NCBI RefSeq assembly: GCF_002019855.1
Contig: NZ_CM007717.1
Location: forward strand, 5,257,798 to 5,321,797
Source of the DNA: Streptomyces antibioticus
Lineage (GTDB): Bacteria > Actinomycetota > Actinomycetes > Streptomycetales > Streptomycetaceae
Length of the DNA stretch: 64,000 nt
Direction of reading: 5' to 3'
The position numbers and the translations under genes are program-made. The notes beneath the pieces are model-generated. The model saw nothing but the letters and a program-made list of their open reading frames with translations, was not told where the DNA came from and ran no database searches. Positions within the stretch are counted from its first letter, which is position 1, and the number at the start of each line of letters is the position of its first letter. This document shows positions 41,176-49,709 of this stretch, one piece after another.

Positions 41176-42189
41176 ATGGCCTCTGATCGACCTCGCGTGC
41201 TCTCCGGAATCCAGCCCACCGCAGGCTCGTTCCACCTCGGCAACTACCTCGGCGCCGTGCGCCAGTGGGTGGCCCTCCAGGAGTCGCACGACGCGTTCTA
41301 CATGGTCGTCGACCTGCACGCGATCACGGTCCCGCAGGACCCGAAGGAGCTGACGGCCAACACCCGGCTGGCCGCCGCCCAGCTCCTGGCCGCCGGTCTC
41401 GACCCCGAGCGCTGCACGCTCTTCGTCCAGAGCCATGTCCCCGAGCACGCCCAGCTCGCCTGGATCATGAACTGCCTCACCGGCTTCGGCGAGGCCAGCC
41501 GGATGACGCAGTTCAAGGACAAGTCGGCCAAGCAGGGCGCCGACCGCGCCTCCGTCGGCCTGTTCACGTACCCGATCCTCCAGGTCGCGGACATCCTGCT
41601 CTACCAGGCCAACGAGGTCCCGGTCGGCGAGGACCAGCGCCAGCACATCGAGCTGACCCGCGACCTCGCCGAGCGCTTCAACGGCCGCTTCGGCCAGACC
41701 TTCACGATCCCGAAGCCGTACATCCTCAAGGAGACGGCGAAGATCTACGACCTCCAGGACCCGGCGATCAAGATGAGCAAGTCGGCGTCCACGCCGAAGG
41801 GCCTCATCAACCTGCTCGACGACCCGAAGGCCACCGCGAAGAAGGTCAGGAGCGCGGTCACCGACACCGACACGGTCGTCCGCTTCGACCCCGAGAACAA
41901 GCCCGGCGTCAGCAACCTCCTCACCGTCTACTCCACGCTGACCGGCACCCCGGTCCCGGAGCTGGAGCGGCAGTACGAGGGCAAGCTCTACGGCGCCCTC
42001 AAGACGGACCTCGCGGATGTCGTCGTCGACTTCGTGACCCCGTTCCGGGACCGCACCCAGCAGTACCTGGACGACCCGGAGACGCTGGACTCGATCCTGG
42101 CCAAGGGCGCGGAGAAGGCGCGGGCCGTCGCCGCGGAGACGCTGGCGCGGTCGTACGAGCGGGTCGGCTTCCTCCCCGCGAAGCACTGA
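41176..42189 (+). CDS. trpS: Tryptophanyl-tRNA synthetase
   Basis: 337 residues from ATG 41176 (MASDRPRVLSGIQPTAG), the customary start; ATG 41167 adds three residues, and the G-run between the two sits unusually close to 41176. The class-I signature is GSFHLGNYLG (HIGH-like) and the KMSKS loop is intact (IKMSKSAST). It charges tRNA-Trp in the cytoplasm. No T-box or Trp attenuator was recognised in the 120-bp gap after glyA. Confidence 0.95.
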   Translation: MASDRPRVLSGIQPTAGSFHLGNYLGAVRQWVALQESHDAFYMVVDLHAITVPQDPKELTANTRLAAAQLLAAGLDPERCTLFVQSHVPEHAQLAWIMNCLTGFGEASRMTQFKDKSAKQGADRASVGLFTYPILQVADILLYQANEVPVGEDQRQHIELTRDLAERFNGRFGQTFTIPKPYILKETAKIYDLQDPAIKMSKSASTPKGLINLLDDPKATAKKVRSAVTDTDTVVRFDPENKPGVSNLLTVYSTLTGTPVPELERQYEGKLYGALKTDLADVVVDFVTPFRDRTQQYLDDPETLDSILAKGAEKARAVAAETLARSYERVGFLPAKH

Positions 42190-42375
42190 GCGGCGCTCGG
42201 AAGCACCGACGGCGCACCGCACACACGTTCCTCGTGGCAGAGCGCTGCACATCACTTCCCTTGCGCCTGCCCACAGGACAGCGGTGGCCGTACAGTCGAT
42301 AGCCGTACGACTGAGTACGAACCCGGCAGACACACCCGGCGGACACGCCGGGCGGACATGACGACAGGAGACGAC

Positions 42376-42954
42376 GTGGGGACCGTAACGATCGGCGTGT
42401 CGATCGCGGTCCCGGAGCCCCACGGCAGCCTGCTCCAGGAGCGGCGCACGGGCTTCGGCGACGCCGCGGCTCACGGCATCCCCACGCACGTCACCCTGCT
42501 CCCGCCGACCGAGATCGAGCCGGGCGCCCTTCCGGCCGTCGAGGCGCATCTCGCGCAGGTCGCCGCGGCCGGCCGGCCGTTCCCGATGCGCCTGTCCGGC
42601 ACGGGCACCTTCCGGCCGGTGTCACCGGTGGTCTACGTCCGGGTCGTCGAGGGCGCCGAGGTGTGCGCCTGGCTCCAGCAGCGGGTCCGGGACGCCTCCG
42701 GGCCCCTGGTGCGCGAGCTGCAGTTCCCGTACCACCCGCACGTCACCGTCGCGCACGGCATCGACGAGCGGGCGATGGACCGCGCCTTCGAGGAGCTGGC
42801 CGGGTACGAGGCGCAGTGGTCCTGCACCGGCTTCGCCCTGCACGAGCAGGGCACGGACGGCGTCTGGCGCCAACTGCGCGAGTTCCCGTTCGGCGGATCG
42901 GTCGTCCCCCCGCAGGCCGCCCGCGTCGACCGGGGCACCCTGCCGACCCGCTGA
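42376..42954 (+). CDS. 2'-5' RNA ligase family protein
   Basis: 192 residues from GTG 42376 (AGGAG five bases upstream). Two HxT motifs define the 2H phosphoesterase/ligase fold: THVTLLPP near residue 43 and HPHVTVAHG near 124. The family cleaves or joins 2',5'-phosphodiester or cyclic phosphate bonds; the natural substrate here is unknown. It follows trpS by 187 nt and is convergent with dprE2; its stop is 13 nt from that gene's end, with no hairpin visible between. Confidence 0.87.
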   Translation: MGTVTIGVSIAVPEPHGSLLQERRTGFGDAAAHGIPTHVTLLPPTEIEPGALPAVEAHLAQVAAAGRPFPMRLSGTGTFRPVSPVVYVRVVEGAEVCAWLQQRVRDASGPLVRELQFPYHPHVTVAHGIDERAMDRAFEELAGYEAQWSCTGFALHEQGTDGVWRQLREFPFGGSVVPPQAARVDRGTLPTR

Positions 42955-42967
42955 GAGCGCCCGTCGT

Positions 42968-43723
42968 CTAGATCGGCAGGCGCCGGAACACCCCGCGCGG
43001 GACGTGCCGCAGCGCCGACATCACCACCCGCAGCAGGCCGGGCACCCACACCGTCTCCGAGCGCCGCCGCAGCCCCAGCTCGACCGCGGTCGCGACCGCC
43101 TCGGGCGTGGTGGCCAGCGGCGGTTCGTCGAGCCCGGCCGTCATCCGCGTCCGCACGAACCCGGGCCGTACGACCATGACGTGCACGCCGGTGCCGTGCA
43201 GCGCGTCCCCCAGACCCTGGGCGAACGCGTCGAGGCCCGCCTTGCTGGAGCCGTAGATGAAGTTCGAGCGGCGGGCCCGCTCCCCGGCGACGGAGGAGAG
43301 CACGACCAGCGAGCCGTGGCCCTGCGCCTGGAGCGCGCGGGCGCTCACCAGGCCCGCCGAGACCGCCCCGGTGTAGTTGGTGCGGGCGACCCGCACCGCG
43401 GCCGCCGGGTCGCGTTCGTCGTGCGCCTGGTCGCCGAGGATCCCGAAGGCGAGCAGCACGACGTCGACGTCCCCCTCCGCGAACACCTTGCCGAGGACCA
43501 CCTCGTGGGAGTCGGGGTCGAGCGCGTCGAAGGCGACCGTGCGCACGTCCGCCCCGAGCGCGCGCAGCTCGGCGGCGGCCGACTCCAGGTCGGCCGACGG
43601 GCGGCCGGCCAGCCAGACCGTGCGGGTGCGGCGGGCGATCAGCCGGCGCGCGGTGGCGAGCGCGATCTCGGACGTGCCGCCGAGGACGAGCAGGGACTGG
43701 GGGATGCCGAAGGCGTCCTTCAC
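42968..43723 (-). CDS. dprE2: Decaprenylphosphoryl-2-keto-ribose reductase (DprE2-like SDR)
   Basis: 251 residues from GTG 43723 (AGGAG five bases upstream, in the 8-nt gap after dprE1). A short-chain dehydrogenase: cofactor loop LLVLGGTSEIALATARRL, catalytic Ser in VVLSSVAGERARRS and the YxxxK pair in IYGSSKAGLDAF. Next to a DprE1 homologue it should perform the second half of the ribose-to-arabinose epimerisation on the polyprenyl phosphate. The C-terminal hydrophobic stretch (VPGLLRVVMSALRHVP) may aid membrane association. Confidence 0.88.
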   Translation of the reverse strand: MKDAFGIPQSLLVLGGTSEIALATARRLIARRTRTVWLAGRPSADLESAAAELRALGADVRTVAFDALDPDSHEVVLGKVFAEGDVDVVLLAFGILGDQAHDERDPAAAVRVARTNYTGAVSAGLVSARALQAQGHGSLVVLSSVAGERARRSNFIYGSSKAGLDAFAQGLGDALHGTGVHVMVVRPGFVRTRMTAGLDEPPLATTPEAVATAVELGLRRRSETVWVPGLLRVVMSALRHVPRGVFRRLPI

Positions 43724-43731
43724 GACAGCTC

Positions 43732-45087
43732 CTAGAGGTTGAGGCGCCGGGACAGATCGGAGGTGAACACGCCGCGCGGGTCCAGCTCCGCGCGCAGCGC
43801 GCGGAAGTCGTCGGCGCGCGGGTACATCGCGGTGAGCAGGTCCGGCCGCAGCCGGGAGTCCTTGGCGAGGTAGACCCGCCCGCCGGCGGCGGCCACCTCC
43901 TCGTCGAGTTCGTCGAGGAAGGCGCCGAGTCCGGGCAGCCCGGCCGGGATGTCCAGGGCGAGGGTCCAGCCGGGCCGGGGGAAGGAGAGCCAGCCGGGGT
44001 CGGCCGCCCCGAACCGCTTGAGGACGGCGAGGAAGGACGGGCAGCGGCGCTCGGAGATCCGGCCCACGATCCGGCGCAGCGCGTCCTCCTGCCCGTGTCC
44101 GACGACGAACTGGTACTGCACGAACCCGGCCCTGCCGTAGACGCGGTTCCAGTGCGGGACGCCGTCCAGGGGGTGGAAGAAGGCGGAGAGCCGCTGGAGT
44201 TCGCCGGTCCGCGCGCGGGGCGCCCTGCGGTACCAGAGTTCGTTGAACAGGCCCACGGTCCGGCGGGTGAGCAGCCCCTCGGGGACGGCGGCGGGCGCCG
44301 ACGGCAGCCGGGAGGGGCGGAAGGCCAGCGGGTCCCGGCGGGTGCGCGCGGGCAGCGCGTCGAGGGGCGCGTGGTCGCCGCGGGTGAGCACCGCGCGCCC
44401 GGTGGCCGCCCCGCGCGCGAGGAGGTCGATCCAGGCGACCGAGTAGCGGTAGCGGTGGTCGGTGGCGGTCAGCCGGGCCATCAGGTCGTCGAGATCGGCG
44501 GCGCGTTCGGTGTCGACCGACATCAGGGAGGTCTCGACCGGCTGGAGCCGCACGGTGGCCGTGAGGATCATCCCGGTCAGGCCCATGCCCCCGGCGGTGG
44601 CCTCGAACAGCGGGGAGTCCTGGGCGACGGTGCGGATCGTGCCGTCGGCGGTGAGCAGTTCGAAGGACAGCACATGGCGGGCGAAGGAGCCGCACACATG
44701 GTGGTTCTTGCCGTGGATGTCGGCGCCGATCGCCCCGCCGACCGTGACGTACCTCGTCCCGGGGGTCACCGGCACGAACCAGCCGAGCGGCAGCAGCACC
44801 CGCATCAGCGAGTGCAGGGAGACGCCCGCGCCGCACAGCACGGTCCCGCCGTCGGCGTCGATCGCGTGGATCCGGTCCAGGCCCGTCATGTCGAACACGG
44901 CCCCGCCCGCGTTCTGCGCCGCGTCCCCGTACGCCCGTCCCAGGCCCCTGGGGATGCCGCCGCGGACCCCGCAGTCCCGGACGGCGGCCACGGCCTCCTC
45001 GTACGTCCTGGGGCGGATCAGACGGGCGGTGGAGGGAGCGGTACGGCCCCATCCCGTGACGGAAACGGTCTCGGTCTCGGCTGACAT
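43732..45087 (-). CDS. dprE1: Decaprenylphosphoryl-ribose 2'-oxidase homologue (DprE1)
   Basis: 451 residues. FAD-binding PCMH-type domain: IPRGLGRAYGDAAQN, GTRYVTVGGAIGADIHGKNH followed by HVCGSFARHVLSFELLTADG (with the equivalent of the flavin-linked His). The C-terminal block VYLAKDSRLRP (active-site Lys) and AMYPRADDFRALRAELDPRG align with the mycobacterial enzyme, both counting 75 residues to the C-terminus from the benzothiazinone-target position. That position, Cys387 in M. tuberculosis, is Ala377 here (GWTLALDIP). It oxidises the ribose 2'-OH of the lipid-linked pentose. ATG 45087 is divergent from the PAP2 gene. Confidence 0.92.
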   Translation of the reverse strand: MSAETETVSVTGWGRTAPSTARLIRPRTYEEAVAAVRDCGVRGGIPRGLGRAYGDAAQNAGGAVFDMTGLDRIHAIDADGGTVLCGAGVSLHSLMRVLLPLGWFVPVTPGTRYVTVGGAIGADIHGKNHHVCGSFARHVLSFELLTADGTIRTVAQDSPLFEATAGGMGLTGMILTATVRLQPVETSLMSVDTERAADLDDLMARLTATDHRYRYSVAWIDLLARGAATGRAVLTRGDHAPLDALPARTRRDPLAFRPSRLPSAPAAVPEGLLTRRTVGLFNELWYRRAPRARTGELQRLSAFFHPLDGVPHWNRVYGRAGFVQYQFVVGHGQEDALRRIVGRISERRCPSFLAVLKRFGAADPGWLSFPRPGWTLALDIPAGLPGLGAFLDELDEEVAAAGGRVYLAKDSRLRPDLLTAMYPRADDFRALRAELDPRGVFTSDLSRRLNL

Positions 45088-45219
45088 GACGGTGACCGTA
45101 TCGCCCTGTTATGTGCGTTTGGTTTTGAAACCTCCCGCACTCCCCGAAATGGGTGATTAATGGGATGTCGCTCAATATTGCCGGTGTTCTGATGCGATCC
45201 CCGTGAACAGTGAATCTCC
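45088..45219. promoter_or_regulatory. Divergent promoter region, dprE1 versus PAP2-ubiA-gtrA
   Basis: 132 bp with a distinctly AT-rich centre (about 45108-45185, for example GTTATGTGCGTTTGGTTTTG and GGGTGATTAATGGGATG). It must hold promoters for both arms of the pathway. TTATGT and TAATGG are possible -10 hexamers, but assignments are uncertain. Confidence 0.4.
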
Positions 45220-45768
45220 ATGGACCACACGGACCACCTGGACCACCGCATCCTCTCGGCGCTGCGCGCCCGGGGCGCCGACCCGCGCGTGGCGGGCGCC
45301 GCGCGCGCCCTGTCCTGGGCGGGCGAGCACGGCGCGCTCTGGCTCGCGGCGGGGCTCACGGGCGCCGCCGTGGACGGCGGCCGGCGCCGCGCCTGGCTGC
45401 GCGCCACCGCGCTCACCGCCGGCGCGCACATCGCCAGCATGGGCGTGAAACGGATCGTGCGCCGACCGCGCCCCACCCATGTCGAGCCCCTGGTGCGCAC
45501 CGCCGGACGGCACTCCTTCCCCAGCTCGCACGCGACCTCCGCCGCGGCCGCCGCCGTCGCCTTCGGCGCGCTGGGCGTACGGGCCGCCCGCCCGCTGGCC
45601 GCCGCGATGTGCCTGTCCCGGCTGGTCGTCGGCGTCCACTACCCCTCGGACGTGGCGGCGGGCGCGGCCCTCGGGGCCCTCACGGCGCGCCTTGGGGCGC
45701 GCTGGCTGAAGGACGGCGCGCGGACCGTACCGGACACGCGGGGCGTACGAGGAGGCGCGCGCTCATGA
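45220..45768 (+). CDS. PAP2-type phosphatase, probable decaprenylphosphoryl-5-phosphoribose phosphatase
   Basis: 182 residues with about four or five membrane helices. The three PAP2 motifs are present: KRIVRRPRP, PSSHAT and SRLVVGVHYPSDV. Between the DprE genes and a UbiA prenyltransferase, the expected role is removal of the 5-phosphate from lipid-linked phosphoribose, as for the mycobacterial counterpart; this is contextual. The TGA overlaps the ubiA ATG (ATGA). Confidence 0.85.
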   Translation: MDHTDHLDHRILSALRARGADPRVAGAARALSWAGEHGALWLAAGLTGAAVDGGRRRAWLRATALTAGAHIASMGVKRIVRRPRPTHVEPLVRTAGRHSFPSSHATSAAAAAVAFGALGVRAARPLAAAMCLSRLVVGVHYPSDVAAGAALGALTARLGARWLKDGARTVPDTRGVRGGARS

Positions 45769-46769
45769 CCGAGGCCGCCCACCTGACCGGCACCGCCCGC
45801 CCCGCCGAGGCCGCCCCGCCCGCCCCGCGCACCGGCGGCCGGCTGCCCGCACCGGCCCGCGACGGCGGCGGCCCGCCCCGCCGCACCGGCGGTCTCCTCG
45901 GCGGACTGCTGCGCACCGCCCGCCCCAAACAGTGGGTCAAGAACATCCTCGTCGTCGCCGCCCCCGCGGCCGCCGGACGGCTCTTCTCCTGGCCCGCCCT
46001 CACCGAACTCGCCCTGGTCTTCGCCCTGTTCACCGCCTGCGCGGCCGCCGTCTACCTGATCAACGACGCCCGCGACGCCGACGCCGACCGCGCCCACCCC
46101 ACCAAACGGCGCCGCCCGGTCGCCGCCGGACAGGTCCCCGTCCCCGTCGCCTACGCCGTCGGCGGCGGCCTCGCCGTCCTCGCGCCCACCGCCGCGGCCT
46201 GGCTCACCACCCCGGCCGTCGCCGCGCTCCTGACCGCCTACCTCGGCATGCAACTGGCGTACTGCGTCAGCCTCAAGCACGTCCTGGTCGTCGACCTCGT
46301 CGTCGTCACCACCGGCTTCCTGATGCGGGCCGTCGTCGGCGGGCTCGCCCTCGGCATCCCGCTGTCCCGCTGGTTCCTGATCACCACCGGCTTCGGCGCG
46401 CTGTTCATGGTCGCGGCCAAGCGCTACTCCGAGGCCGTCCAGATGGCCGGCGCGGCCGGCGCCACCCGCGCCCTGCTCACCGAGTACACCACCGGCTATC
46501 TGCGCTTCGTCTGGCAGCTCGCCGCCGGGGTCGCCGTGCTCGGCTACTGCCTTTGGGCGCTGGAGGAGGGCGGCGTCCCGCACACCAGCGTGCTGCCCTG
46601 GCGCCAACTGTCCATGGTCGCCTTCATCCTGGCCGTCCTGCGCTACGCCGTCTTCGCCGACCGCGGCACCGCGGGAGAGCCCGAGGAGGTCGTCCTCGGC
46701 GACCGCGCCCTCGCCCTCATCGGCGTCGCCTGGCTCGCCATGTACGGCCTGGCGGTGGCCAATTGGTAG
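45765..46769 (+). CDS. ubiA: Decaprenyl-phosphate phosphoribosyltransferase (UbiA family)
   Basis: 334 residues from ATG 45765 (GGAGG at 45750-45754). A Pro/Arg-rich tail (1-45) precedes the conserved LLRTARPKQWVKNILVVAAP and about eight or nine membrane helices. The metal/substrate Asp motif is YLINDARDADADRAHPTKRR. DPPR synthases of this family transfer phosphoribose from PRPP to polyprenyl phosphate, the first step toward polyprenylphosphoryl arabinose. Coupled to the PAP2 gene by overlap. The polyprenyl length in this organism is not known from sequence. Confidence 0.88.
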   Translation: MTEAAHLTGTARPAEAAPPAPRTGGRLPAPARDGGGPPRRTGGLLGGLLRTARPKQWVKNILVVAAPAAAGRLFSWPALTELALVFALFTACAAAVYLINDARDADADRAHPTKRRRPVAAGQVPVPVAYAVGGGLAVLAPTAAAWLTTPAVAALLTAYLGMQLAYCVSLKHVLVVDLVVVTTGFLMRAVVGGLALGIPLSRWFLITTGFGALFMVAAKRYSEAVQMAGAAGATRALLTEYTTGYLRFVWQLAAGVAVLGYCLWALEEGGVPHTSVLPWRQLSMVAFILAVLRYAVFADRGTAGEPEEVVLGDRALALIGVAWLAMYGLAVANW

Positions 46770-47200
46770 CCGGCCGGCGTGAACTCCTGGGCTTCGCCGC
46801 CGTCGGCCTGCTCGCCTACGCCGTCGACCTCGCCCTGTTCACCTGGCTGCGCGGCCCGGCCGGCCACGACCCGCTCACCGCGAAGACCCTGTCCTTCCTG
46901 GCCGGCTGCACGGTCGCCTACCTCGGCAACGCGCTCGGCACCTACCGGCACGCGCGCGTGCGGGGCCTGCGCCCGTACGCCGTGTTCTTCGCGGTGAACG
47001 TCGCGGGCGCCCTCGTCCAACTGCTCTGCCTCACCGTCAGCCACTACGGCCTCGGGCTCACCTCGCAGCGCGCCGACACCGTCTCCGGCGCCGGGATCGG
47101 GATGGCGCTGGCGACTGTCCTGCGCTTCTGGGGTACACGCACTCTTGTCTTCCGCGTCATCGGCCGCGAGCAGGGCAGAGTGGGATCATGGACTGGCTGA
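46763..47200 (+). CDS. GtrA family membrane protein
   Basis: About 145 residues with four membrane helices (LLGFAAVGLLAYAVDLALFT; LSFLAGCTVAYLGNALGTYR; AVFFAVNVAGALVQLLCLTV; IGMALATVLRFWGTRTLVFR). The frame has no ATG or GTG at its N-terminus; TTG 46763, overlapping the ubiA stop, is the best start. GtrA proteins are thought to help move polyprenyl-linked sugars across the membrane and accompany DPA genes in mycobacteria. It overlaps the following YihY gene by 13 nt. Confidence 0.78.
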   Translation: MVAGRRELLGFAAVGLLAYAVDLALFTWLRGPAGHDPLTAKTLSFLAGCTVAYLGNALGTYRHARVRGLRPYAVFFAVNVAGALVQLLCLTVSHYGLGLTSQRADTVSGAGIGMALATVLRFWGTRTLVFRVIGREQGRVGSWTG

Positions 47201-48117
47201 AGAAGCTTCCCGTCGTCGGGCCGTACATCGCGCGCCTGATGACCACACACGCCTGGCGGTCGTACGAGCGGCTGGACCGGGTGAAGTGGACGCGGCTGGC
47301 CGCCGCGATGACGTTCATCAGTTTCATCGCGCTGTTCCCGCTGCTGACCCTCGCCGCCGCGATCGCCGCCGCGACCCTGAACAAGTCCCAGCAGGACGAC
47401 CTCCAGGACAAGATCGAGGACCAGTTCCCCGGCATCGGCGACCAGCTCGACATCAACAGCCTGGTCCAGAACGCCGGCACGGTCGGTCTCATCGCCGGCG
47501 CCCTGCTGCTGTTCACCGGCATGGGCTGGGTCAGCCAGATGCGGGAGTGTCTGCGCGCGGTGTGGGAGCTGCCCGACAAGGAGGAGAACGTCGTCCTGGC
47601 CAAGGCCAAGGACGCGGGCATCCTGCTCGGCCTCGGCGGCGCCGTCCTCGCCACCATCGCGATCTCCACGCTCGCCTCCGCGCTGGTCGGCCGGCTCATC
47701 AAGGAGGCCGGGATCGACGACGGCGGCTGGGGCGGCATCCTGCTGCGGATCGTCGCCTTCACCATCGCCGTCCTCGCCGACTTCCTGGTCCTGCTCTACG
47801 TCCTCACCCTGCTGCCCGGCGTCGAACCGCCGCGCCGCCGCCTGATCGTCGCCGCGCTGATCGGCGCGATCGGCTTCGAACTGCTCAAGCTGCTGCTCAG
47901 CGGCTACATCCAGGGTGTCGCCGCGAAGAGCATGTACGGCGCGTTCGGCGTGCCCATCGCCCTGCTGCTGTGGATCAACTTCACCTGCAAGCTGCTCCTG
48001 TACAGCTCCTCGTGGACGGCGACGGGCAGCGCCGGCGAGCCCGGCCCCGACGGGGCCGACGAGGACGGCGTCAGCGACGGCGGCGGACCAGATCCGGCAG
48101 CGGCCAGCGCCGGTTGA
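47188..48117 (+). CDS. YihY/virulence factor BrkB family membrane protein
   Basis: 309 residues with six membrane helices. AAAMTFISFIALFPLLTLAA, GALLLFTGMGWVSQMRECLR and GAFGVPIALLLWINFTCKLL are characteristic of the family (once miscalled RNase BN). Function is unsettled; an exporter role is often suggested. The last 47 nt overlap the convergent D,D-carboxypeptidase gene, so the two acidic and basic C-terminal tails are encoded by the same DNA on opposite strands. Confidence 0.9.
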   Translation: MDWLKKLPVVGPYIARLMTTHAWRSYERLDRVKWTRLAAAMTFISFIALFPLLTLAAAIAAATLNKSQQDDLQDKIEDQFPGIGDQLDINSLVQNAGTVGLIAGALLLFTGMGWVSQMRECLRAVWELPDKEENVVLAKAKDAGILLGLGGAVLATIAISTLASALVGRLIKEAGIDDGGWGGILLRIVAFTIAVLADFLVLLYVLTLLPGVEPPRRRLIVAALIGAIGFELLKLLLSGYIQGVAAKSMYGAFGVPIALLLWINFTCKLLLYSSSWTATGSAGEPGPDGADEDGVSDGGGPDPAAASAG

Positions 48118-49360
48118 CCAGGAACGCCCCGGCCGCGAGCAGCACCAGCACCCCGCCGGTGATCGCCAGCGCGGTCCACATGCCCCGGGAGCCGTCCTCG
48201 GCGACGGCCCCGGCCGCCACCGGCTTGTCGCCCGCCTTCGCGGCGCCGCCGCCCGCCTCGCCGGACGTGCCCGGCGTGGCGGAGGCCGACGGGTTGGCGC
48301 CGGCCTTTCCGGCCTGCTCGGTGCCCTTCGGCGCGACCAGTTCACCGACCGGCGTCACCTTGCCGGCCGCCGCGAAGCCCCAGTCGAAGAGCTTGGCGGT
48401 CTCCTTGTAGACCTCGTTGTGGTCGGACTTCTCCGGGTTCATCACCGTGACCAGCAGCACCCGGCCGTCCCGCTCGGCGACCCCGGTGAAGGTGGCGCCC
48501 GCGTTGGTGGTGTTGCCGTTCTTCACCCCGGCGATGCCCGGGTACTGCGAGATGTCGTAGTCGCCGCTCAGCAGCCGGTTGGTGTTCTGGATCTCGAAGG
48601 AGCCGCGGACCCGCTTGCCCTTCTTGTTCTTCTTCGTCTCGCCGGGGAACTTGGCCGAGACGGTCGAGCAGTACTCCCGGAAGTCCTTCTTCTGGAGCCC
48701 GGAGCGGGCGATCAGCGTCAGGTCGTAGGCCGAGGAGACCTGGCCCGAGGCGTCGTAGCCGTCGGGGGAGACCACGTTCGTGTCGAGGGCCTGGAGCTCC
48801 TCGGCGTGCTCGTTCATCTCGGCGACGGTGTTGGCCACGCCGCCGTTCATGGCCGACAGCACGTGCACGGCGTCGTTGCCCGAGCGCAGGAAGACGCCGA
48901 GCCACAGATCGTGGACGGTGTAGGTCTCGTTCTCCTTTATGCCGACCATGCTGGACCCGGAGCCGATGCCCTCCAGGTCGGCCGGCAGCACCTTGTGCGC
49001 GGTGCTCTTGGGGAACTTCGGCAGCACGGTGTCGGCGAACAGCATCTTCATCGTGCTCGCCGGAGGCAGCCGCCAGTGCGCGTTGTGCGCGGCCAGCACG
49101 TCCCCGGACTCGGCGTCGGCGACGATCCACGACCGCGCGGTGATGCCCTTCGGCACCACCGGCGCGTCACCGGCCAGCGCCACCTGGGTGCCCGGCTGCC
49201 CGAGCCGGACCCCGCCGACCGTCGACATCGTCGCCGGGGGAGTCGCGGACGGGGAGCCCGACGGGGAGGGGCTCGGCGCGGCGAGCGAGACGGGCGCGGT
49301 CAGCGCGAGGGACGCGAGGGTCGCGGAGGTGACCAGCAGGGATCGCCTGACGGTCTGCAT
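48071..49360 (-). CDS. D-alanyl-D-alanine carboxypeptidase (penicillin-binding protein, S11)
   Basis: 429 residues from ATG 49360; GTG 49375 is an alternative. Signal peptide (RRSLLVTSATLASLALTAPV), serine-peptidase domain with SxxK as STMK (PPASTMKMLF), SxN as SGN (FLRSGNDAVH) and KTG replaced by KNG (GVKNGNTTNAG, seen in related actinobacterial enzymes). A Gly/Ala-rich linker leads to a C-terminal membrane helix (ALAITGGVLVLLAAGAFLV) and a basic tail. It trims D-Ala from peptidoglycan stem peptides outside the membrane. Confidence 0.92.
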   Translation of the reverse strand: MQTVRRSLLVTSATLASLALTAPVSLAAPSPSPSGSPSATPPATMSTVGGVRLGQPGTQVALAGDAPVVPKGITARSWIVADAESGDVLAAHNAHWRLPPASTMKMLFADTVLPKFPKSTAHKVLPADLEGIGSGSSMVGIKENETYTVHDLWLGVFLRSGNDAVHVLSAMNGGVANTVAEMNEHAEELQALDTNVVSPDGYDASGQVSSAYDLTLIARSGLQKKDFREYCSTVSAKFPGETKKNKKGKRVRGSFEIQNTNRLLSGDYDISQYPGIAGVKNGNTTNAGATFTGVAERDGRVLLVTVMNPEKSDHNEVYKETAKLFDWGFAAAGKVTPVGELVAPKGTEQAGKAGANPSASATPGTSGEAGGGAAKAGDKPVAAGAVAEDGSRGMWTALAITGGVLVLLAAGAFLVNRRWPLPDLVRRRR

Positions 49361-49466
49361 GATGGGTGCGGGCACGACGGAGAACGTACCTGGCCCCGGG
49401 CGGGAAGTCCCACCGCCCTCCCCACCCCCGTCGTGGAACCGGACACGGGGCCGCGATACTGAGGTC

Positions 49467-49706
49467 ATGAAGCTCAGCCGCCCCCTCTCCTGGTTCCTGC
49501 TCGCCTTCGGGGTGTGGAGCTGGATCATCTGGGTCACTTTCGTCAAAAACCTGGTCAAGGACAGCAGCGGGCTCGCGTTCGACGACGGCGACCCCACGGC
49601 GTACTTCTGGGTCCATCTGACGCTGGCCGTCGTCTCCTTCGTATTGGGGACGGTCGTCGGGGTCATCGGGTTGCGTGGTCTGCGCGCACTGCGGGGAGCG
49701 TCATAG
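49467..49706 (+). CDS. SCO4848-type small membrane protein
   Basis: 79 residues with two membrane helices (WFLLAFGVWSWIIWVTFVKN and a second ending VLGTVVGVIGLRGLRAL) separated by FDDGDPTAYFWVH. Matches the small conserved Streptomyces membrane protein family named after SCO4848. ATG 49467 is preceded by GAGG (GAGGTC). The phosphoesterase gene follows after 3 nt. Function unknown. Confidence 0.8.
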   Translation: MKLSRPLSWFLLAFGVWSWIIWVTFVKNLVKDSSGLAFDDGDPTAYFWVHLTLAVVSFVLGTVVGVIGLRGLRALRGAS

Positions 49707-49709
49707 CCG

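Noticed and set aside
42968..45175. 735-codon frame joining dprE2 with sequence upstream
   Set aside because: Only the part from GTG 43723 is DprE2; the upstream portion is an out-of-frame shadow of dprE1, which has its own stop at 43732.
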